In this document: piece by piece, positions 13,231 through 26,519 of the stretch | Numbering within the stretch: position 1 is the first letter of the stretch | Layout of the letters: each line of letters starts with the position of its first letter | Assembly: GCA_963277665.1 (NCBI GenBank) | Contig: OY728165.1 | Location: forward strand, 1,151,122,050-1,151,186,049 | Direction: 5' to 3' | DNA: 64,000 nucleotides | Source: Viscum album | Lineage: Eukaryota; Streptophyta; Magnoliopsida; Santalales; Viscaceae | The notes under the pieces: generated by a model | What the model was told of the DNA's origin: nothing | What the model saw: the letters and a program-made list of their open reading frames with translations, nothing else | Database searches by the model: none | Made by a program: the position numbers and the translations under genes

Positions 13231-16200
13231 GAGCTAGCCATGGTTGTCCTGACAAGCCACCCGAACATGCTCACCATAAGTGCTTATGTTTAGCTCCCCA
13301 AACACTATAGGCTATCGACCAGTGGTGAGGGTAATAAAGATACTATGGGGATAGTATACCCTTAGGTAATAATACAATAAAACAATGAATAATCCACCAC
13401 ATAGACATGGATAAAAATCAGAGTACATATAATAAATAACCAAATAAATTCATTCTATAATAAATGTAATGCATCATACAATTACAAATATTCAAATAAT
13501 GAAAACATACATAAGTCGATCACCCCTTGTATCGACCAAACATAGAAGGTAAACAAAAATAAACCTAAATAAAACATGATCTAATACCAAGACTGATCCA
13601 AACAAGATATAATGGATCCCTGATTCTTTAGATTTAATAGCCCAATCAGGAGAATCATCATTAGTAGATTCTCTCAATCAGCAAACCATGGGCCTAAACC
13701 CCATCTACCATGAACCATATCCTCCACATGAAGGTAGAAATCATTTCCTTTTTCATGCTTTGGTGGAATTAAAATGGTTGATTAAAAAATCACTACAGGC
13801 CACACTAAATATTGATATAAAAATGTATTGTCATAAATGTGAATACAAACATAATATTCCCAATCTAGATGAATATAGTAATACATGGAATGAAACAAAT
13901 CAATCATAAAATGATTAATAAACAAAAAAATCGTAACCATGGGTTCTTTCCTAACACCTAAGGTAATTCTAACCATGTTATAACCAAAACAAATGGATTT
14001 ATAGCACATGGTTCATCCTTCCACCAGGACACTAGGGAATCCACTAAATATACATAGGAGCTCCATGATTTCTTAATGTAATGACACATATCATAGACTA
14101 AATGGATTAATAATAGGTTTAAAAAAAGGAACCACTGATTGGATTTAGGAATCCAATATAATTATCAAATATATTGATAAGAACATCTAAGTTAAAACAA
14201 ATAGATATCACATTAGACCATAGGGTCATATATAATGAATTATTAGGAACCTATGAACCCAATAAGGGTGGAATCAATACTATAATATATAATAAAACAA
14301 AATTCATATATCTAGGAGAAAATCAAATCCAAGGTAAAGATATGACACTCCATGATTTCCTCAAAACCTTATACACCCAATCACACTCTATCAATGGAGA
14401 TCATTCAATAAGAGTGGGATGCACTCATCATGATAATCAATTACCTCCCAAAGTCCATATAACCATAGCCATCCAACATAGAAGTGAAGTAGATGAACAC
14501 TCATGGACCATTCTAGATCCAAGATATTATAAGGGTATTCTCATTAAAAAACATCCAGAATAAGAACTATGTTAAACATAGTGTCCAATGGTCAGCCAAA
14601 TGTTGGAAGATTCAACCTCAAACCCAGCATCTAAATAGTTGGACTAGTGATGATAATAACCTCTTGGAAAATAGATCTGGGGCCTATTTAATCACCCTAG
14701 ATATCAAAATCCATCAAATATCCACCATATTATCTAAAAAACTCACCTTATGGGCACACCATAACTCTGGGATCTCATAGTCCACGTGGTCACAACAGAT
14801 AGTGACATCCACCAATGGAGTCCCCTAAGACATATTTCCCTTGATTCATGCCTCTATAAACAACCATAATTTTCCAAAAGAACACTACATGTGTATATCA
14901 TCCTAGGATGCATTCCTATAGCTCATATAAATACATGATACATTCCAAGTTTAGAATCATTATAAGAGGTCTATGTTGGCCTACATTTAATCCATTAACA
15001 AGTTATACCACAAATGTGCATCCAAAAGTAACTCATTCTCACCAGTTTGTTCGAAATGGTCCTCATGAACCCCTCAAATGAAAAACAATATAATAAGCAT
15101 CAATAGTATAAAAGAATCATCTATGAAGATCCGATGATGGAAAACCATAGTTTTCCCTACTAGAAATAGACACACCCATGGGTACCAACATTTTTAGAAG
15201 AAAATAAAAACAAAACATTTCAATTTTGTATTATTAAAAGAAAATAATGGAATGATAAGATCACCTAATAAAGAATAATCCCATAATGGAATCCATGTGA
15301 TCCATCAGACTCATCTCAGTAGAAAAATGACACTCGATTGTAAGAACTATTCCCTACGGATGAAACAACTATGATTTTCAATAATTGGAGCTAAATAACA
15401 ACTGCATTAACCATGATAAATTAGTCCCATAATAGATGGATAAATCAAAAATATCCTTAGAGATACTAATTGAACTGTTCTGTTTAATATCTATTTAATT
15501 GAACCATAAGATAAACTAACATATAATCCAGAAGATGTGGCCAACTAAATTTCTGACAACCATCACCTCATCCATGTAGTTCAAAAATCATCCCATTGGA
15601 AGATTATAAATAAAAACCTCAAATAAATAATCCAATGAAATTCTATCAGTTTTGAAAACCCATCTAGATAGCCTCTAATTTTATAAAGTATTCCAACATA
15701 ATTATATGTTTATAAAAACAACAATAATTAACTATTCACATGTCAAATTCTAATTATACAATTAAAAACCATTAAAAGAAACCAGTTAACTATAAGTACA
15801 TGGTGTAAAATTATGTTACATCGAATGAAACCCCAGAGAACAAAATTGTCATGTTTTATAGGATAAATTAAATTTATTTCTCAAAATTTCATGTTATGTG
15901 ACTCCTAGTACATGATGTATACCCTAAATGGGGTTTATGATCATGTACATAATCCCAAACTCAACATTTTCTATACCATGTTATATATCATGTACTACCC
16001 TAAACATTTCATGTACCCAAAATGGCCTTCCTAGATGTTTACCCTTACATATACCCCCAAATGGGTTTTATCTTAGAACATCACATGATTTATGGCTGTG
16101 TAACTCGCACGAGATCTAGACATGTACACTACACAACTACGTTCCTTAAAGACACCTTTAGTCACAATAACATTAAGTGTACCAATGTGACATGGAATGT

Positions 16201-16980
16201 GGTCCCACGAAATAAGAAAAGACAACATTTTTTCTCTGAATCACACATTATGAACATGATTTATCACTAAAAAACAAAAAAATGTCCCGAATATTCTAAT
16301 TATTTCTGATTAAGCCTAATTAGACCCCCAGGAGGTCCCCAATGACCTAAAAAGCCTATAAACATTATATTAATTAACATATGGGGATTTATGATTAAGA
16401 TAATAAAATATTCAAACAACTGATTAGTTCCATTGAATCTTAATATAGAATCACTACAACTCACGCTTTGATCCCTGATTCACCTCTAAAGAAACACTTT
16501 CAGTTTTGCCTCAATCTACCTCCCCATATTAAATCTCTACAGATTACTTAGATAAAGACCCCACAGGGGTATCCCCATATGTGTATGTAGAATGGAGAAT
16601 GGAAATAGGGAAGGAAAAATAAATGGAAAATGAATAAAAATTAAAAAAGAGTTGATATGGGAATCTAACCTGGCCCTGGTGCCTAACGCAAGGTTATACC
16701 TTACATAGGGAAAACACTATTTTTGAGTCAACAAAAAATGATAGAGTCCCAATCCAATTATCCTTTTACTAGATATTACTAAATGAAAATGTGAAATTAA
16801 ATTAATATATACTTAATTAAATATTAAAAATTATTTAAAAAATTAAACTACTAGGATTTCGACGAAACTACGATCCTTAGGTAAACACACTTTTTTGAAC
16901 CAATAGTGTTCTAGGAAAAAGTATTAGATATCATTTTACAATAAAATTTAATACCTTTTAATTAAACATTGGTGCGATCA
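13230..16980. repeat. long diverged direct repeat, copy 2 (partner 8,150-11,950)
   Basis: This is the second member of the pair described for 8,150-11,950, with the same anchor order and orientation and an offset of about 5.08-5.10 kb along most of its length. It holds the longest open frame of the region (14,174-14,563, 129 codons, plus). The equivalent stretch in copy 1 (about 9,110-9,470) is alignable but broken by stops, so that frame is more likely chance than a gene. A segment around 16,590-16,660 is purine-rich (GGAAATAGGGAAGGAAAAAT), and copy 1 has a matching one at 11,585-11,645. Confidence 0.65.
14174..14563 (+). CDS. uncertain 129-codon open frame, no recognised family
   Basis: The frame begins MIRTSKLKQIDITLDH and ends ILIKKHPE. 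It is hydrophilic, without an obvious signal peptide, membrane segment, zinc motif or repeat, and I recognise no domain. It is unusually long for this AT-rich background. Against it being a gene: it lies inside a diverged repeat whose other copy has stops in the aligned stretch, there is no visible promoter or splice context, and its neighbours are transposon relics. It could be a fragment of an element-encoded protein of unknown type or a chance frame. A second frame just upstream (13,688-13,909, 73 codons) is in the same position relative to the repeat and equally unrecognised. Confidence 0.15.
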   Translation: MIRTSKLKQIDITLDHRVIYNELLGTYEPNKGGINTIIYNKTKFIYLGENQIQGKDMTLHDFLKTLYTQSHSINGDHSIRVGCTHHDNQLPPKVHITIAIQHRSEVDEHSWTILDPRYYKGILIKKHPE

Positions 16981-17597
16981 AATTGCTCAAATTTTCCTGG
17001 ATTTTCAAAAACTATGAACATATGAAGTGTGAAAAGTCATATATATTTTAATAATTAAAGCTTTGAAATATTGAACTACAACATTTGTTAAGTTTTAGTC
17101 CATGCTTGTACTATACATGATTTTTAAATTTTTTGATGGATTTTCTCCCTTATCCTCCCCACTCTAGAGTTATAGTGATACATACTAAGTGAATAGAAAT
17201 CCTAGATTAGTCCCACATATGTAGATCAAGTCCATCATCTTTTCATGATCAAGGGATTGTTGTAATGTAATTTTATCCCATGAAATCACTTGGGTATCGA
17301 TAAATGTTGTTCATGGAAATGTTTTCTAGGTGTGAATGTTTTATATGATGCCTTGTTTGGTACCTTTAAGATACCACATTCAAAAGTAACAATATGGTAA
17401 AAAAGGAATTTTGAATCAAATAACCTACAATTTATGATTTCATTCAAATTTTTTTCTTGGTTAAGTTAGATTTCTTGTGATTTATCTGATATTTTGGGAT
17501 GGATTATGCCAAATTGATCTTTCACATTTAATTAGGAACCATAAAATTTTAAAAACAAATCATTTTTAAATTTATGTGTGCCTAGTATTCTATAAAT

Positions 17598-17609
17598 TGG
17601 TATTAGAGA
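17598..17609 (+). other. possible retrotransposon primer-binding site (initiator Met tRNA type)
   Basis: TGGTATTAGAGA differs at two bases from TGGTATCAGAGC, the sequence complementary to the 3' end of plant initiator methionine tRNA that most plant LTR elements use to prime reverse transcription. It is preceded by AAAT, and an LTR would end just before it. No matching LTR start or gag was found around it, so it is at best the remains of a plus-strand element whose 5' LTR lies somewhere in 17,080-17,595. Confidence 0.4.
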
Positions 17610-20600
17610 GATTATGTAATATTTATATCGATGACTAAATTAAATAGAATAGAATTTCTATGAAGGGTTTTTTTATGGTCAATATTGAACTAGAAGTGAT
17701 TCAATATGATGTCAAACTACTGAGTTATTTCTATCAAGAAATCAATTAATATAGTTTTTTTTAATACTTAATAAATAATTTTTACTTACTATTCATTGGA
17801 ATAGTTCCTCAGGTTCTATTCATAAGAATAGTAACATAGGAAGTTCTTCAAAATCAATAGATAGGAATAGATTTATCTTATATTATTGTTTTAATTTATA
17901 TATATATATATATATATATTAAATATATATATATATATATATTTTAACGAATTATAACCCTATTAATATTCACATGAATAATATACATGGGTTATTGTTC
18001 AATTTCCTAATAAGGATTACCCACCTAAAGAACATTTTAAACTCAAAAATAAAATTTTAGGTCTAATCCAAAAAGAAATTATACAAGAATTATAAAATTA
18101 ATAAAAATATTTTGAATTTAATTGAAAATTTTCAGGTGTGGTGGGATGTCTCAATGAAAATACATCATTTCTCGATGTGTTCAATAATTATTAGGTAATT
18201 TTTTTTGAAATTTTGGATAGTTAATTTTGAGAAAAAAAATTCAAAATGTGTAATTAAGGGTTTAAAAATACATAAATGGTATTATTGGATGTGGTATATG
18301 GTATGGTGGAATGTTTTATGGTTGGATTGAAAATTTAGGAAGATACATGGGGAATGCGGATGATTAAAAAATGAATTCATCCATTTCATTTTTTGAAAGT
18401 GGTATTGACATTATAATATGGTTTATGAGGTGAATTATGGTAGAGAAAATTGATTTTTGTATGTGAAATTTGTATAGAATCTGACCCTAATATCTTTGAG
18501 GCAGTGCTTTAATTTATTACATTGGCATAAATATTAGATTCTAACCCCAAAGGAGTAAATATATTAGTAGTTTTGAAATCCCACATTACATACCCAATAT
18601 ACATAATTCATTTTAAAAATAATGTTAACCAAAAATGAAGTAAAATGTCATCATTATAAAAAGTCATTCAGAGAAATCATCTATATACCATAGAGAAATG
18701 AAACAAAATAAGGGTTAACTCAAATGATCAGTAAGGGTTAATTGCAATGGAATAAATAGTTTATCAATAAGAATAATCATCACAAAATGTTAAATATCTA
18801 TGAACACATTGCATTTAAATAACTTGATAATCCATAATAACAATGGGAAAGAAAATAACATCAACACATTCTATTTAATCATAATACTGAAAGTGAAATG
18901 CATCCATAGATAATTTAAAAAAGTTGATCTCATTGATTAAATATAAAAACAATAAAATAATTCTTAATGAATGTAATGATTAATTATTGGTCATCATGTC
19001 TTAAGAATATGAAATCCTATACTATCGAGAACGTTAAAAAAGAAGTTTAAAAATATAGGTAGAGTCCCATTTAATTTTTATAAAAGATTTGTCTCATGAG
19101 AACCAGTAAATTAATTGAGAGATATATGAATTATATGCCCCACCCATCCCAACCAGTCCAATTCATTCTAGATAAATCAAGTTATTAGTTAAATTATTAA
19201 ACAACATTCCTTATAAAATATTTTTATTGAATAAAAATACAGATTAATAAATATTTCCTTAGATAATTAGATAAATATAAAAGTATACACCATATGAAAG
19301 TATGGTATAAGGTTTATAAAATAATCACATAAATCATTGAAAAATGTTTCTATTTACATAAAATTTGACTTCCAAGGAAAAATTATTACAATAATTACAT
19401 TTTTAAATGGAGAGTCAATAATCACCACAGAATGTTAGATTGCCAAGAGAACATTTACCACATGTAATTTTGATGTCAAACACCTTGGTTGACATAATTA
19501 AAATTTAAACATAAAATATCATTAAATATAATTTTTTAATGATATTATTTATCAATTGATTAATATATTCGACACGAAAATTTAATAGTTTCATAATATC
19601 AATTATGTCTTAATTTAATGTATATTGATAAGATTTACCTTACCTTACAGTACTATTTGGTTGAACACCAATTAAAATTCATTAATGTTTTTAAACAAAT
19701 CAATAAATTTTTCTGTAACCATATTAATAAATGTGATATCTTATGTGATCATTTTATAACATCCTATCAGATTTTTGTAAATAATTATTCTTAGTTTTCA
19801 TTATTTCATGTTTTAGGTGCCTAGTTTTTAGAGTATGTTTTAACACTGATTCTTTATTCCTAATAGATATATTCTAAATTCATAATTACTAGAATTTAAA
19901 CCATAATTTAAATATATTATTAATATTATATATATATTTCTTTATATTAATCCATAAAATTTAGAGATAATAAACGAAATAAATTGTTCATGGACATAGT
20001 TGGTCTTACGGGAACATTAATATTGTTTCTGTTTTATTATTATATGAAATGAATAAAAATAAAATTTTATATTTTTATATTATAATTAAATTATATGATT
20101 TATTTAAAAAACATAAAATATTTTGATTAAAACCATCCTTAATACAATCTATGTAACATGTGAACAAATCACATTGAATTGAGGAGGGAGTAGTCCACAC
20201 ATCTATAAAAGATGTTATCATATACTAAAAACTTGTAAAATATGATGTTATGTGTCATTTATATTCTATAGAAACATAGTAAAATTATAAATATCAAAAA
20301 TATCATATATAAACAACAAATTGGTCATTATTCATAACCTCTAATTTGGGTAATGAATGAAAAAACAACATCGGTTTACGATGCGGTAGCCAACTACACA
20401 CATGATTGATATTGGGTATCCCATTGGATGAAATATTGTCAATTTATAGGTCAAAATCTTATCATAACATCATATTTTTAGACTTATTATAATTATTTTA
20501 TTATATAATCATGATATAATAATAATTTAGGTATTATAGAAAAATTAAGTCAAATGTTCTTGATGAAGAACATTACCACTTATTTGGGTAAATCCGTTTG

Positions 20601-21140
20601 GATTATACCAAATAAAATACTTGGTTTGATTCATGAACAAATTGAGGATACTAGGATTAGGTGACGGAAATTTTATGTTTATATGGGAAGTTATTGGATG
20701 AGTAAAATTTCATGATTATTGTGAATAAGGGAGGGTGGTGAGTGCCCTTTTATATTGGAGGAGGAAGGATTTTCTTAGAAATATAAAATAATAAACACTA
20801 TTTGGAGGTCTCCCTTACATAATATGCCTCCAATAATGAGAAAAATTATATTAAAGTGGGGATTATATAGAAATATGTATAACCAATAGGTTTAATATTT
20901 GATTCTAGGTCATTTCCCCCCTTACCAGTAAATTTTAATAACTATGTAAGCTCATTTGTATCTTACTCTCTCTATTTTTTTATTTATTTCTCTATAATTT
21001 TAGATAAAAAAATTAAAATACTAGAAAATATATATTTATTTTTATTCCAAATATTGGATCAATTTTTTCCTATCCATATCATACTTGTGTCATAAATTAT
21101 TTTAAATTTAATCTCATAGATGTGATGATAAAGTGGGTTT
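17610..21140. other. unassigned AT-rich sequence
   Basis: No protein domain was recognised on either strand. A less AT-rich patch at about 20,610-20,930 (GTGAGTGCCCTTTTATATTGGAGGAGG and what follows) resembles the promoter part of gypsy LTRs in composition. It could belong to the 3' LTR of element C together with the repeat at 21,140-22,300. The quoted motif begins near 20,734. Confidence 0.35.
17898..17943. repeat. (TA)n microsatellite pair
   Basis: Two runs of alternating T and A, each about 20 bases, are separated by a short TTAAA. They probably form a strong cruciform or slippage-prone site. Shorter (TA)n runs occur at about 6,246, 6,713, 54,912 and 58,766. Confidence 0.9.
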
Positions 21141-22300
21141 TTAAAGCAAAAATGTTCATAAGTATCATATGTTTTAAATATAAATTAAATAAAAAATTGA
21201 TTGAAAAGACATATATTTGATTAATAGATATATTAATTATATAATGTGAATTTAATAATAAATAAAAAAAATTTACCCTACAAATTATTTAAGAAAAAAT
21301 TGATTTATCCATTAAAATTCAATATTTTTCATTATTCACCGAAAAATGAAACATCTCAGAAATATAAAAAAATTAATCTGAAGATAATTTTTAAATTGAA
21401 CTCTTAAAAATGAAGTATATATTTTAAATTTTTTTATAACATTCTAAAATTATCTTCTCAAATTGTTACTCCATTAAGTGGTTGGAACACTATAATTAGA
21501 AAAATATATATTTTTTTTGTGTAAAATTGGATTAGTATTATATTATGTCTATCCAACCTATAGGATGAATGAAAAAATTTACGAATATATAATATATAAT
21601 TAACAATAATTTTATCATGTAATATTAATTTTTTAATTTATTAAGTTAATATACACTTTTTTATTTTTTTACAAAAACATTTCTTTTAAAATTGGTTTCA
21701 ATTTGTTTTCTGATAATATTGGTCACTAAAAATAATAAAATCATATATAAATAATAATCTTAAAATTTTGTTTGTACTATTCTTAAATTTAATTAAAATA
21801 GATAGATTATTACTATCATATTAATTAATAATATTAATAGTATATTATAGTTCTACCAAACTCAGTTATGTGTGTAATTAATGCTATTGAAAGAACTCAA
21901 TATTCTGTGTAACAGAAGACAATATAGAGTTGTGTGTTCTCCAATATAATCTTAGTTTCTTGTATAATATATTCTTAACGTTCTTTTTCATTTATTTCAA
22001 CCTGGAAAGAAACTTTAATTTTTTCTATAACGAATATATTATAAAGTCAAGGGATGAAAAATTCTCCCCACCATAAATAAATAACATCCTCAAAATTAAA
22101 ATTTTATATCAATATTCAAGGGATCAATGTGTTAAAATTATATTGTTGAAAACCCCACATTGTTAATTGGGTTAATAACACATCTTATTAATAATATGCA
22201 AAGGGAAATGTGATGTTCAAATAACTATAATCTCATATAGGAGAACATAAGTGGGAAATGAAAACATGGTCATGGAATAAAAGTGTAAATATTTATAGTC
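21140..22300. repeat. LTR-like repeat, copy 2 (relative at 2,050-3,250)
   Basis: This is the partner of the segment beside gypsy element A, with the same order of anchors, including the block ending GTGTAACA at 21,914. It lies on the side of element C (minus strand, gag/PR at 23,170-23,520) where that element's 3' end would fall. The simplest reading is that A and C are two insertions of one gypsy family in the same orientation. Ends are not defined, and similarity fades beyond about 22,300. Confidence 0.45.
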
Positions 22301-23170
22301 CTTGATAAAAATAAATTATATGTTTAATGGGATGTTAAGGGCCAAAAAACCATTAATAACTAATGATCTATAGGCCCATTTTATTCATCAAATATATATA
22401 CAATTGGATAAAATTTTAATTTTAATATCATTTTCTTTGTGTTGAAGAAATTGATTACTCTATAAGAGCTTATTAAATTATATGTACATGATACATATCT
22501 ATTTACTAAGAACAATATTTTTTCGTTAAACAACTTAAACTTCTTCCCTTTTGAAATATTTAGTCACATGGTTATGTAATAAATTAACCTATGAAACATC
22601 CTTGAGTGTTTAGCTTAAAAAATTTCATTAATAGTTAGATTTTACAAAAGATTACTATCCCACACATTAGAGAGAATTTCACTAAAATATCTAGATGGAC
22701 ATTTTATGAAATCAAATAATTTGAATTATCTCAATAATCATCATTCATTGAACAAGTGAACACTTATATCGTGTATTCTAATAAAACATGGTAATAACAT
22801 GAATTACCATACTACCTTATTCAAAACAAGCATTCTTCCTTTTTCCATAAATAGAAAATATATTATTTGTTATATTCATTATATCAAAAACTCTTGTAAA
22901 CTCCATAAATGATCACCAACACAATTTTTTTAACAAACCATTAATATGTTCCAAGGTAGTAAGTAATATCAAATTTACTTTGACCATATCAGTCACATCT
23001 ATATCAAAAACTAAATTTCCCAATATCAGGAATATATTATTGATTGTATTTCCCTAATTTTTTTTTTCAAAAAGGTCAACTTTTTTACATAATCAATTTT
23101 CATGGTTATCGATTCCAGTTAATAAACAGTTTTAATTATTCACAAAAATACTATTTTACAATCCCAATAT
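22300..23170. other. unassigned, probably decayed pol of element C
   Basis: If element C is a normal gypsy element, RT should follow its protease in this stretch on the minus strand, but I could not recognise any RT or integrase motif. Either pol was deleted, leaving gag/PR next to the LTR-like sequence, or it has decayed beyond reading. Confidence 0.35.
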
Positions 23171-23520
23171 ATTTCATGAGTTTTATAACCAATTCATCTC
23201 TAATAAAATAATCAAATGAATCAATTATTTATTCCAAACACAAGAATGGTAATCATTCTTATTTTTTGTGGTTGTAGCGTATTCACAACAATGATATATT
23301 ATCAATTTTTTGTAAAATTATTTGAGACATGTTTCATTGATTTGTTTTGTGTCTCATCTTCTTATATTTGAATCATTTTAAATATTTATATTTTTATACC
23401 AATTCTGTCATAATAATTGTGGCCTTTCTCCCCACATGTATAGAAAACACACATTATTTTTATGTAAATACTAGGGTGATTAATTCCACAATTATTAAAT
23501 GTGAGAAAATATATAATTAT
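23170..23520 (-). pseudogene. gag zinc knuckle and protease remnant of gypsy element C
   Basis: The minus-strand frame at about 23,500-23,400 reads NNCGINHPSIYIKIMCVF followed by YTCGEKGHNYYDR. This has the chromovirus layout of a CxxCGxxHPxxC half-motif followed by a CCHC knuckle; the first knuckle Cys is Phe and the last is Arg. Lower down, about 23,215-23,175 reads EMNWL, stop, NS, which fits the GMDWL block that closes gypsy proteases. The distance between the two fits a protease domain. Gag and RT proper were not recovered. This knuckle type differs from that of element A, so the two may be separate families despite the shared LTR-like repeat. Confidence 0.5.
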
Positions 23521-23784
23521 TATATTTCTTTTCTTAATAGGATGTAAAGTTGTATTCTTGTTCTTGTGCTTCCCTCGAAAGCCATAAAACTTATCAAATT
23601 ATTTCTCTATCTCTTCACCTCATGAAATTATGTCCACAAATTATAATAGTATTTTGGATACTATTTACCATCAAAATATTAACTTAATAAAAAAAATATA
23701 TGATACTTTTTATTCTTTGAATCTTGTGAATTGGTGCATTTCTGATTGCTTCATCTAAGTTCCATTTTAAATGTTGAAATATAG

Positions 23785-26404
23785 TAGATTAGGTAATTTC
23801 ATAATGTAAAATGTTGTATAATATATATATATAAACCCAAAATTTCATACATTAATATTAAATAATTTTAATAATAAACCATATAAAAGAATTACACTAG
23901 AAGGATCTAATGGTTTATTGTCTTAGGAAAATGAGGACCACACATACCATTTTCTAAATGAAACATAAATATTTATTTAATTAATTCTTCCCTAAATTTT
24001 TATAGGCCATTGAATTATATATATTACATATAATCACCTATGTATATACTTAAAAAAGGGTGATCTAAAAGACTAATAAGAGAACAGATAATAAAATGAA
24101 ACATTATGACATGGGGTGAACATTATCATAAAATTTTAATCATAATTATTAGAGGAAGAATTAGATACTGGTACAGAATGTGAAAATGCATAAAAATGAA
24201 ACCTTATATCATAGTGGAAACAATAGAAAATAGTTGTGAAAAAATATAGAATCATGTTCCCGCATATTTTACATTTTCTCATGAGATTTATCAAATTACC
24301 ACCAAGTATATTAGAGTGATATTTAATTATAGGTGAACGTATTACATAATAACCATTACATTATCATTCATGCCACATATTACATATATCAATTAAGTAA
24401 ATGAAATAACCCATGGAATTTAATGTGCTTAATTTAATAAATAAAACATTTATAAACATTGTCTTACAAAATTAAATGGGGAATTACATACATGATATAA
24501 TATTCAGCAACCTTGGGTGAATAAGAAACAATATTAATAAGTAAAAGGCATGTTTTTTAAAGACAGTTTATTTTTCAAAACATTGTGTTTATCACATAGT
24601 CAAGTAGAAAACATCTATATCCAAGAAAATTTAATAAAAATATGAAGAACTATTATTTAATTAACATATAGTCTGAATGTTAGGTCAACAGGGGAAAATA
24701 TAAGGAAAGAGTATTGGGTTCAAGAATTTCCCTTACCTTATGTCGGAATGCTTTCATCAAGTTAATATAATGTATAATCACATTTGATCCATTAATTAAC
24801 AATTCAAGAACCTTTTGAACATGAATTTTATTAATTATGGTTTTATTATGTATATTTAATGGTATTTTAATGAGTTATATATTTTAATTTTATTGTGTGG
24901 GAGTATCAGTGTTTTTAGTTTTCATCATCAATTCACTTGTATTCATGAAGGGAATTTTCTTGAAAAATGAGGATAAGTATGAAGAATTTTAAATATATTT
25001 TATTAATGATATTTCATAAGTATAAAGGGGGTTAAATAATACACATTAAAATCTCTTTTAATAATTTAATGGTTTTTGTAATATCCTTGATTACAGTTAT
25101 GGAAAATGAATGTGCATTGCCCACGATGTTGGTAAATTGACACATCATGAGCTATGATTACACTATTTAAATAAAAGAGAGGGAAGGGTTGTTTTTAGTG
25201 ATGAATATTCCATTAAAATGATATACTTCCATTATATCAAACAAACTAGAGTTTTCATGCAATTTGGATTGGATTAGGTGAGTAAAATTGAAGAAAATGA
25301 ATGAAATATAAATGGAATTAGAATAATGAAAAAGAGTATTTTACCTCTTGGATTTATATTCATTGAGAACATCATTAGGGAAATGGTTTTTGTTTTTTAT
25401 GAGAACAAGAGATCATAAAAATGGCTGAGGGACTTGGGAAGTGGATTGAGTAGAATATAGGTAAGGAACAAATCTTTAGAATTGTGAGGATAATAAGGGG
25501 TGTGGCATGGTATTTATAATAGAATAGAGGGTGTTATCTGATCATTTTATCATTAGTTTATTATTTTGTATCAACACTATTATTAGTTTGATAATATTCA
25601 CCAAAAATATTAAAATAATGAAGGAAAGTTCAAGATTTTTATTCTTACATCAGTGATGACTCAAGGTATAGTGTATTTCATTTATAATGTATTTATATTT
25701 GTAAATTACTGTATATTACTATTCACAAAAAATTATAGCGTATGATAAAAATCCCAAAAAATATGCCAATAAATTTTTTGATCGATAGAATCCAAAAATT
25801 AACACCATTTAAATAAAATAATTATCTAAATATGAGCACTTTAAATTTTAATTAAATTCATAATTTAATTTTAAAATACAGATTTTAAAAATATAACTGA
25901 TTTTAAAACACATTAAAAAATTAATTAAGATCTAATAAAATTATTTTAAAATCATAATACATGAAAATATTAATTTATTTATATATTTTATGAAAATAAA
26001 TATTCATTTAATATTGTATATTATTGATAATATTTCATTCAAATATCTATGATTAATAAAAATACCAACACATAATTAATAATTTTAAAAAAATTTACTT
26101 ATACAATGATATAATTATATAATATTTTCAAATATAAGATTTCTAAATTTTTCTTATAACATCATGGGTGAGTACACTATTCATTTGGATGTTTTACTCT
26201 TCATTCGGGTCATAAAAGTATTCCTAAGGTCAATTTACTATTTAATCGATATTGGTTCCTTAACTTCTATTAATATATCTTATTACATTAATTAATCATT
26301 ATAAAAAATTTATTATGGTATATAATTTTTTTTTATTTACACTACATGGAATTACTATAAGAAGGGATAAATTTCCATTGATTAATGATTGGTTGGTGAA
26401 ATTG
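23785..26404 (-). repeat. 3' LTR of element D
   Basis: It aligns along its length with 31,115-33,742. Shared anchors include GGTTTATTGTCTTAGG / GGTTTATTATCTAGGG (23,910 and 31,235), AACATTATGACATGGGGTGAA (about 24,100 and 31,422), TTATGTCGG (24,740 and 32,059), ATGTTGGTAAATTGACACATCA (25,127) against ATGTCGAGAAATTGACACATCA (32,454), and TGGGTGAGTACACTATTCATTTG / TGGGTGAGTATACTATTAATTTG (26,165 and 33,499). The right limit is set by the purine tract on the minus strand at 26,416-26,405. The left limit is approximate. Confidence 0.8.
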
Positions 26405-26416
26405 TTCCCCCCTTTT
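26405..26416 (-). other. polypurine tract candidate of element D
   Basis: Read on the minus strand it is AAAAGGGGGGAA, directly before the 3' LTR, where plus-strand DNA synthesis is primed in LTR retrotransposons. Its position between the integrase/chromodomain end and the LTR is right. Confidence 0.65.
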
Positions 26417-26519
26417 GAAATTTCACCCTCGAAATTTCGTTTTATAGGAAGTGGTGAGAGTACTTTTCATTCATTTCCTCCTCCAGTTCCCATGTTATTT
26501 AATCATTATTATAGTTCCT

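Noticed and set aside
13688..13909. 73-codon plus-strand open frame as a gene
   Set aside because: No recognisable domain. It lies inside the long diverged repeat, overlaps another chance frame on the minus strand, and has no promoter or splice context.
17898..17943. (TA)n pair as a transposon target or terminal repeat
   Set aside because: (TA)n runs are common in the window and no element ends beside this one.
23347..23547. 66-codon plus-strand frame
   Set aside because: It is the shadow of the minus-strand gag knuckle region of element C.
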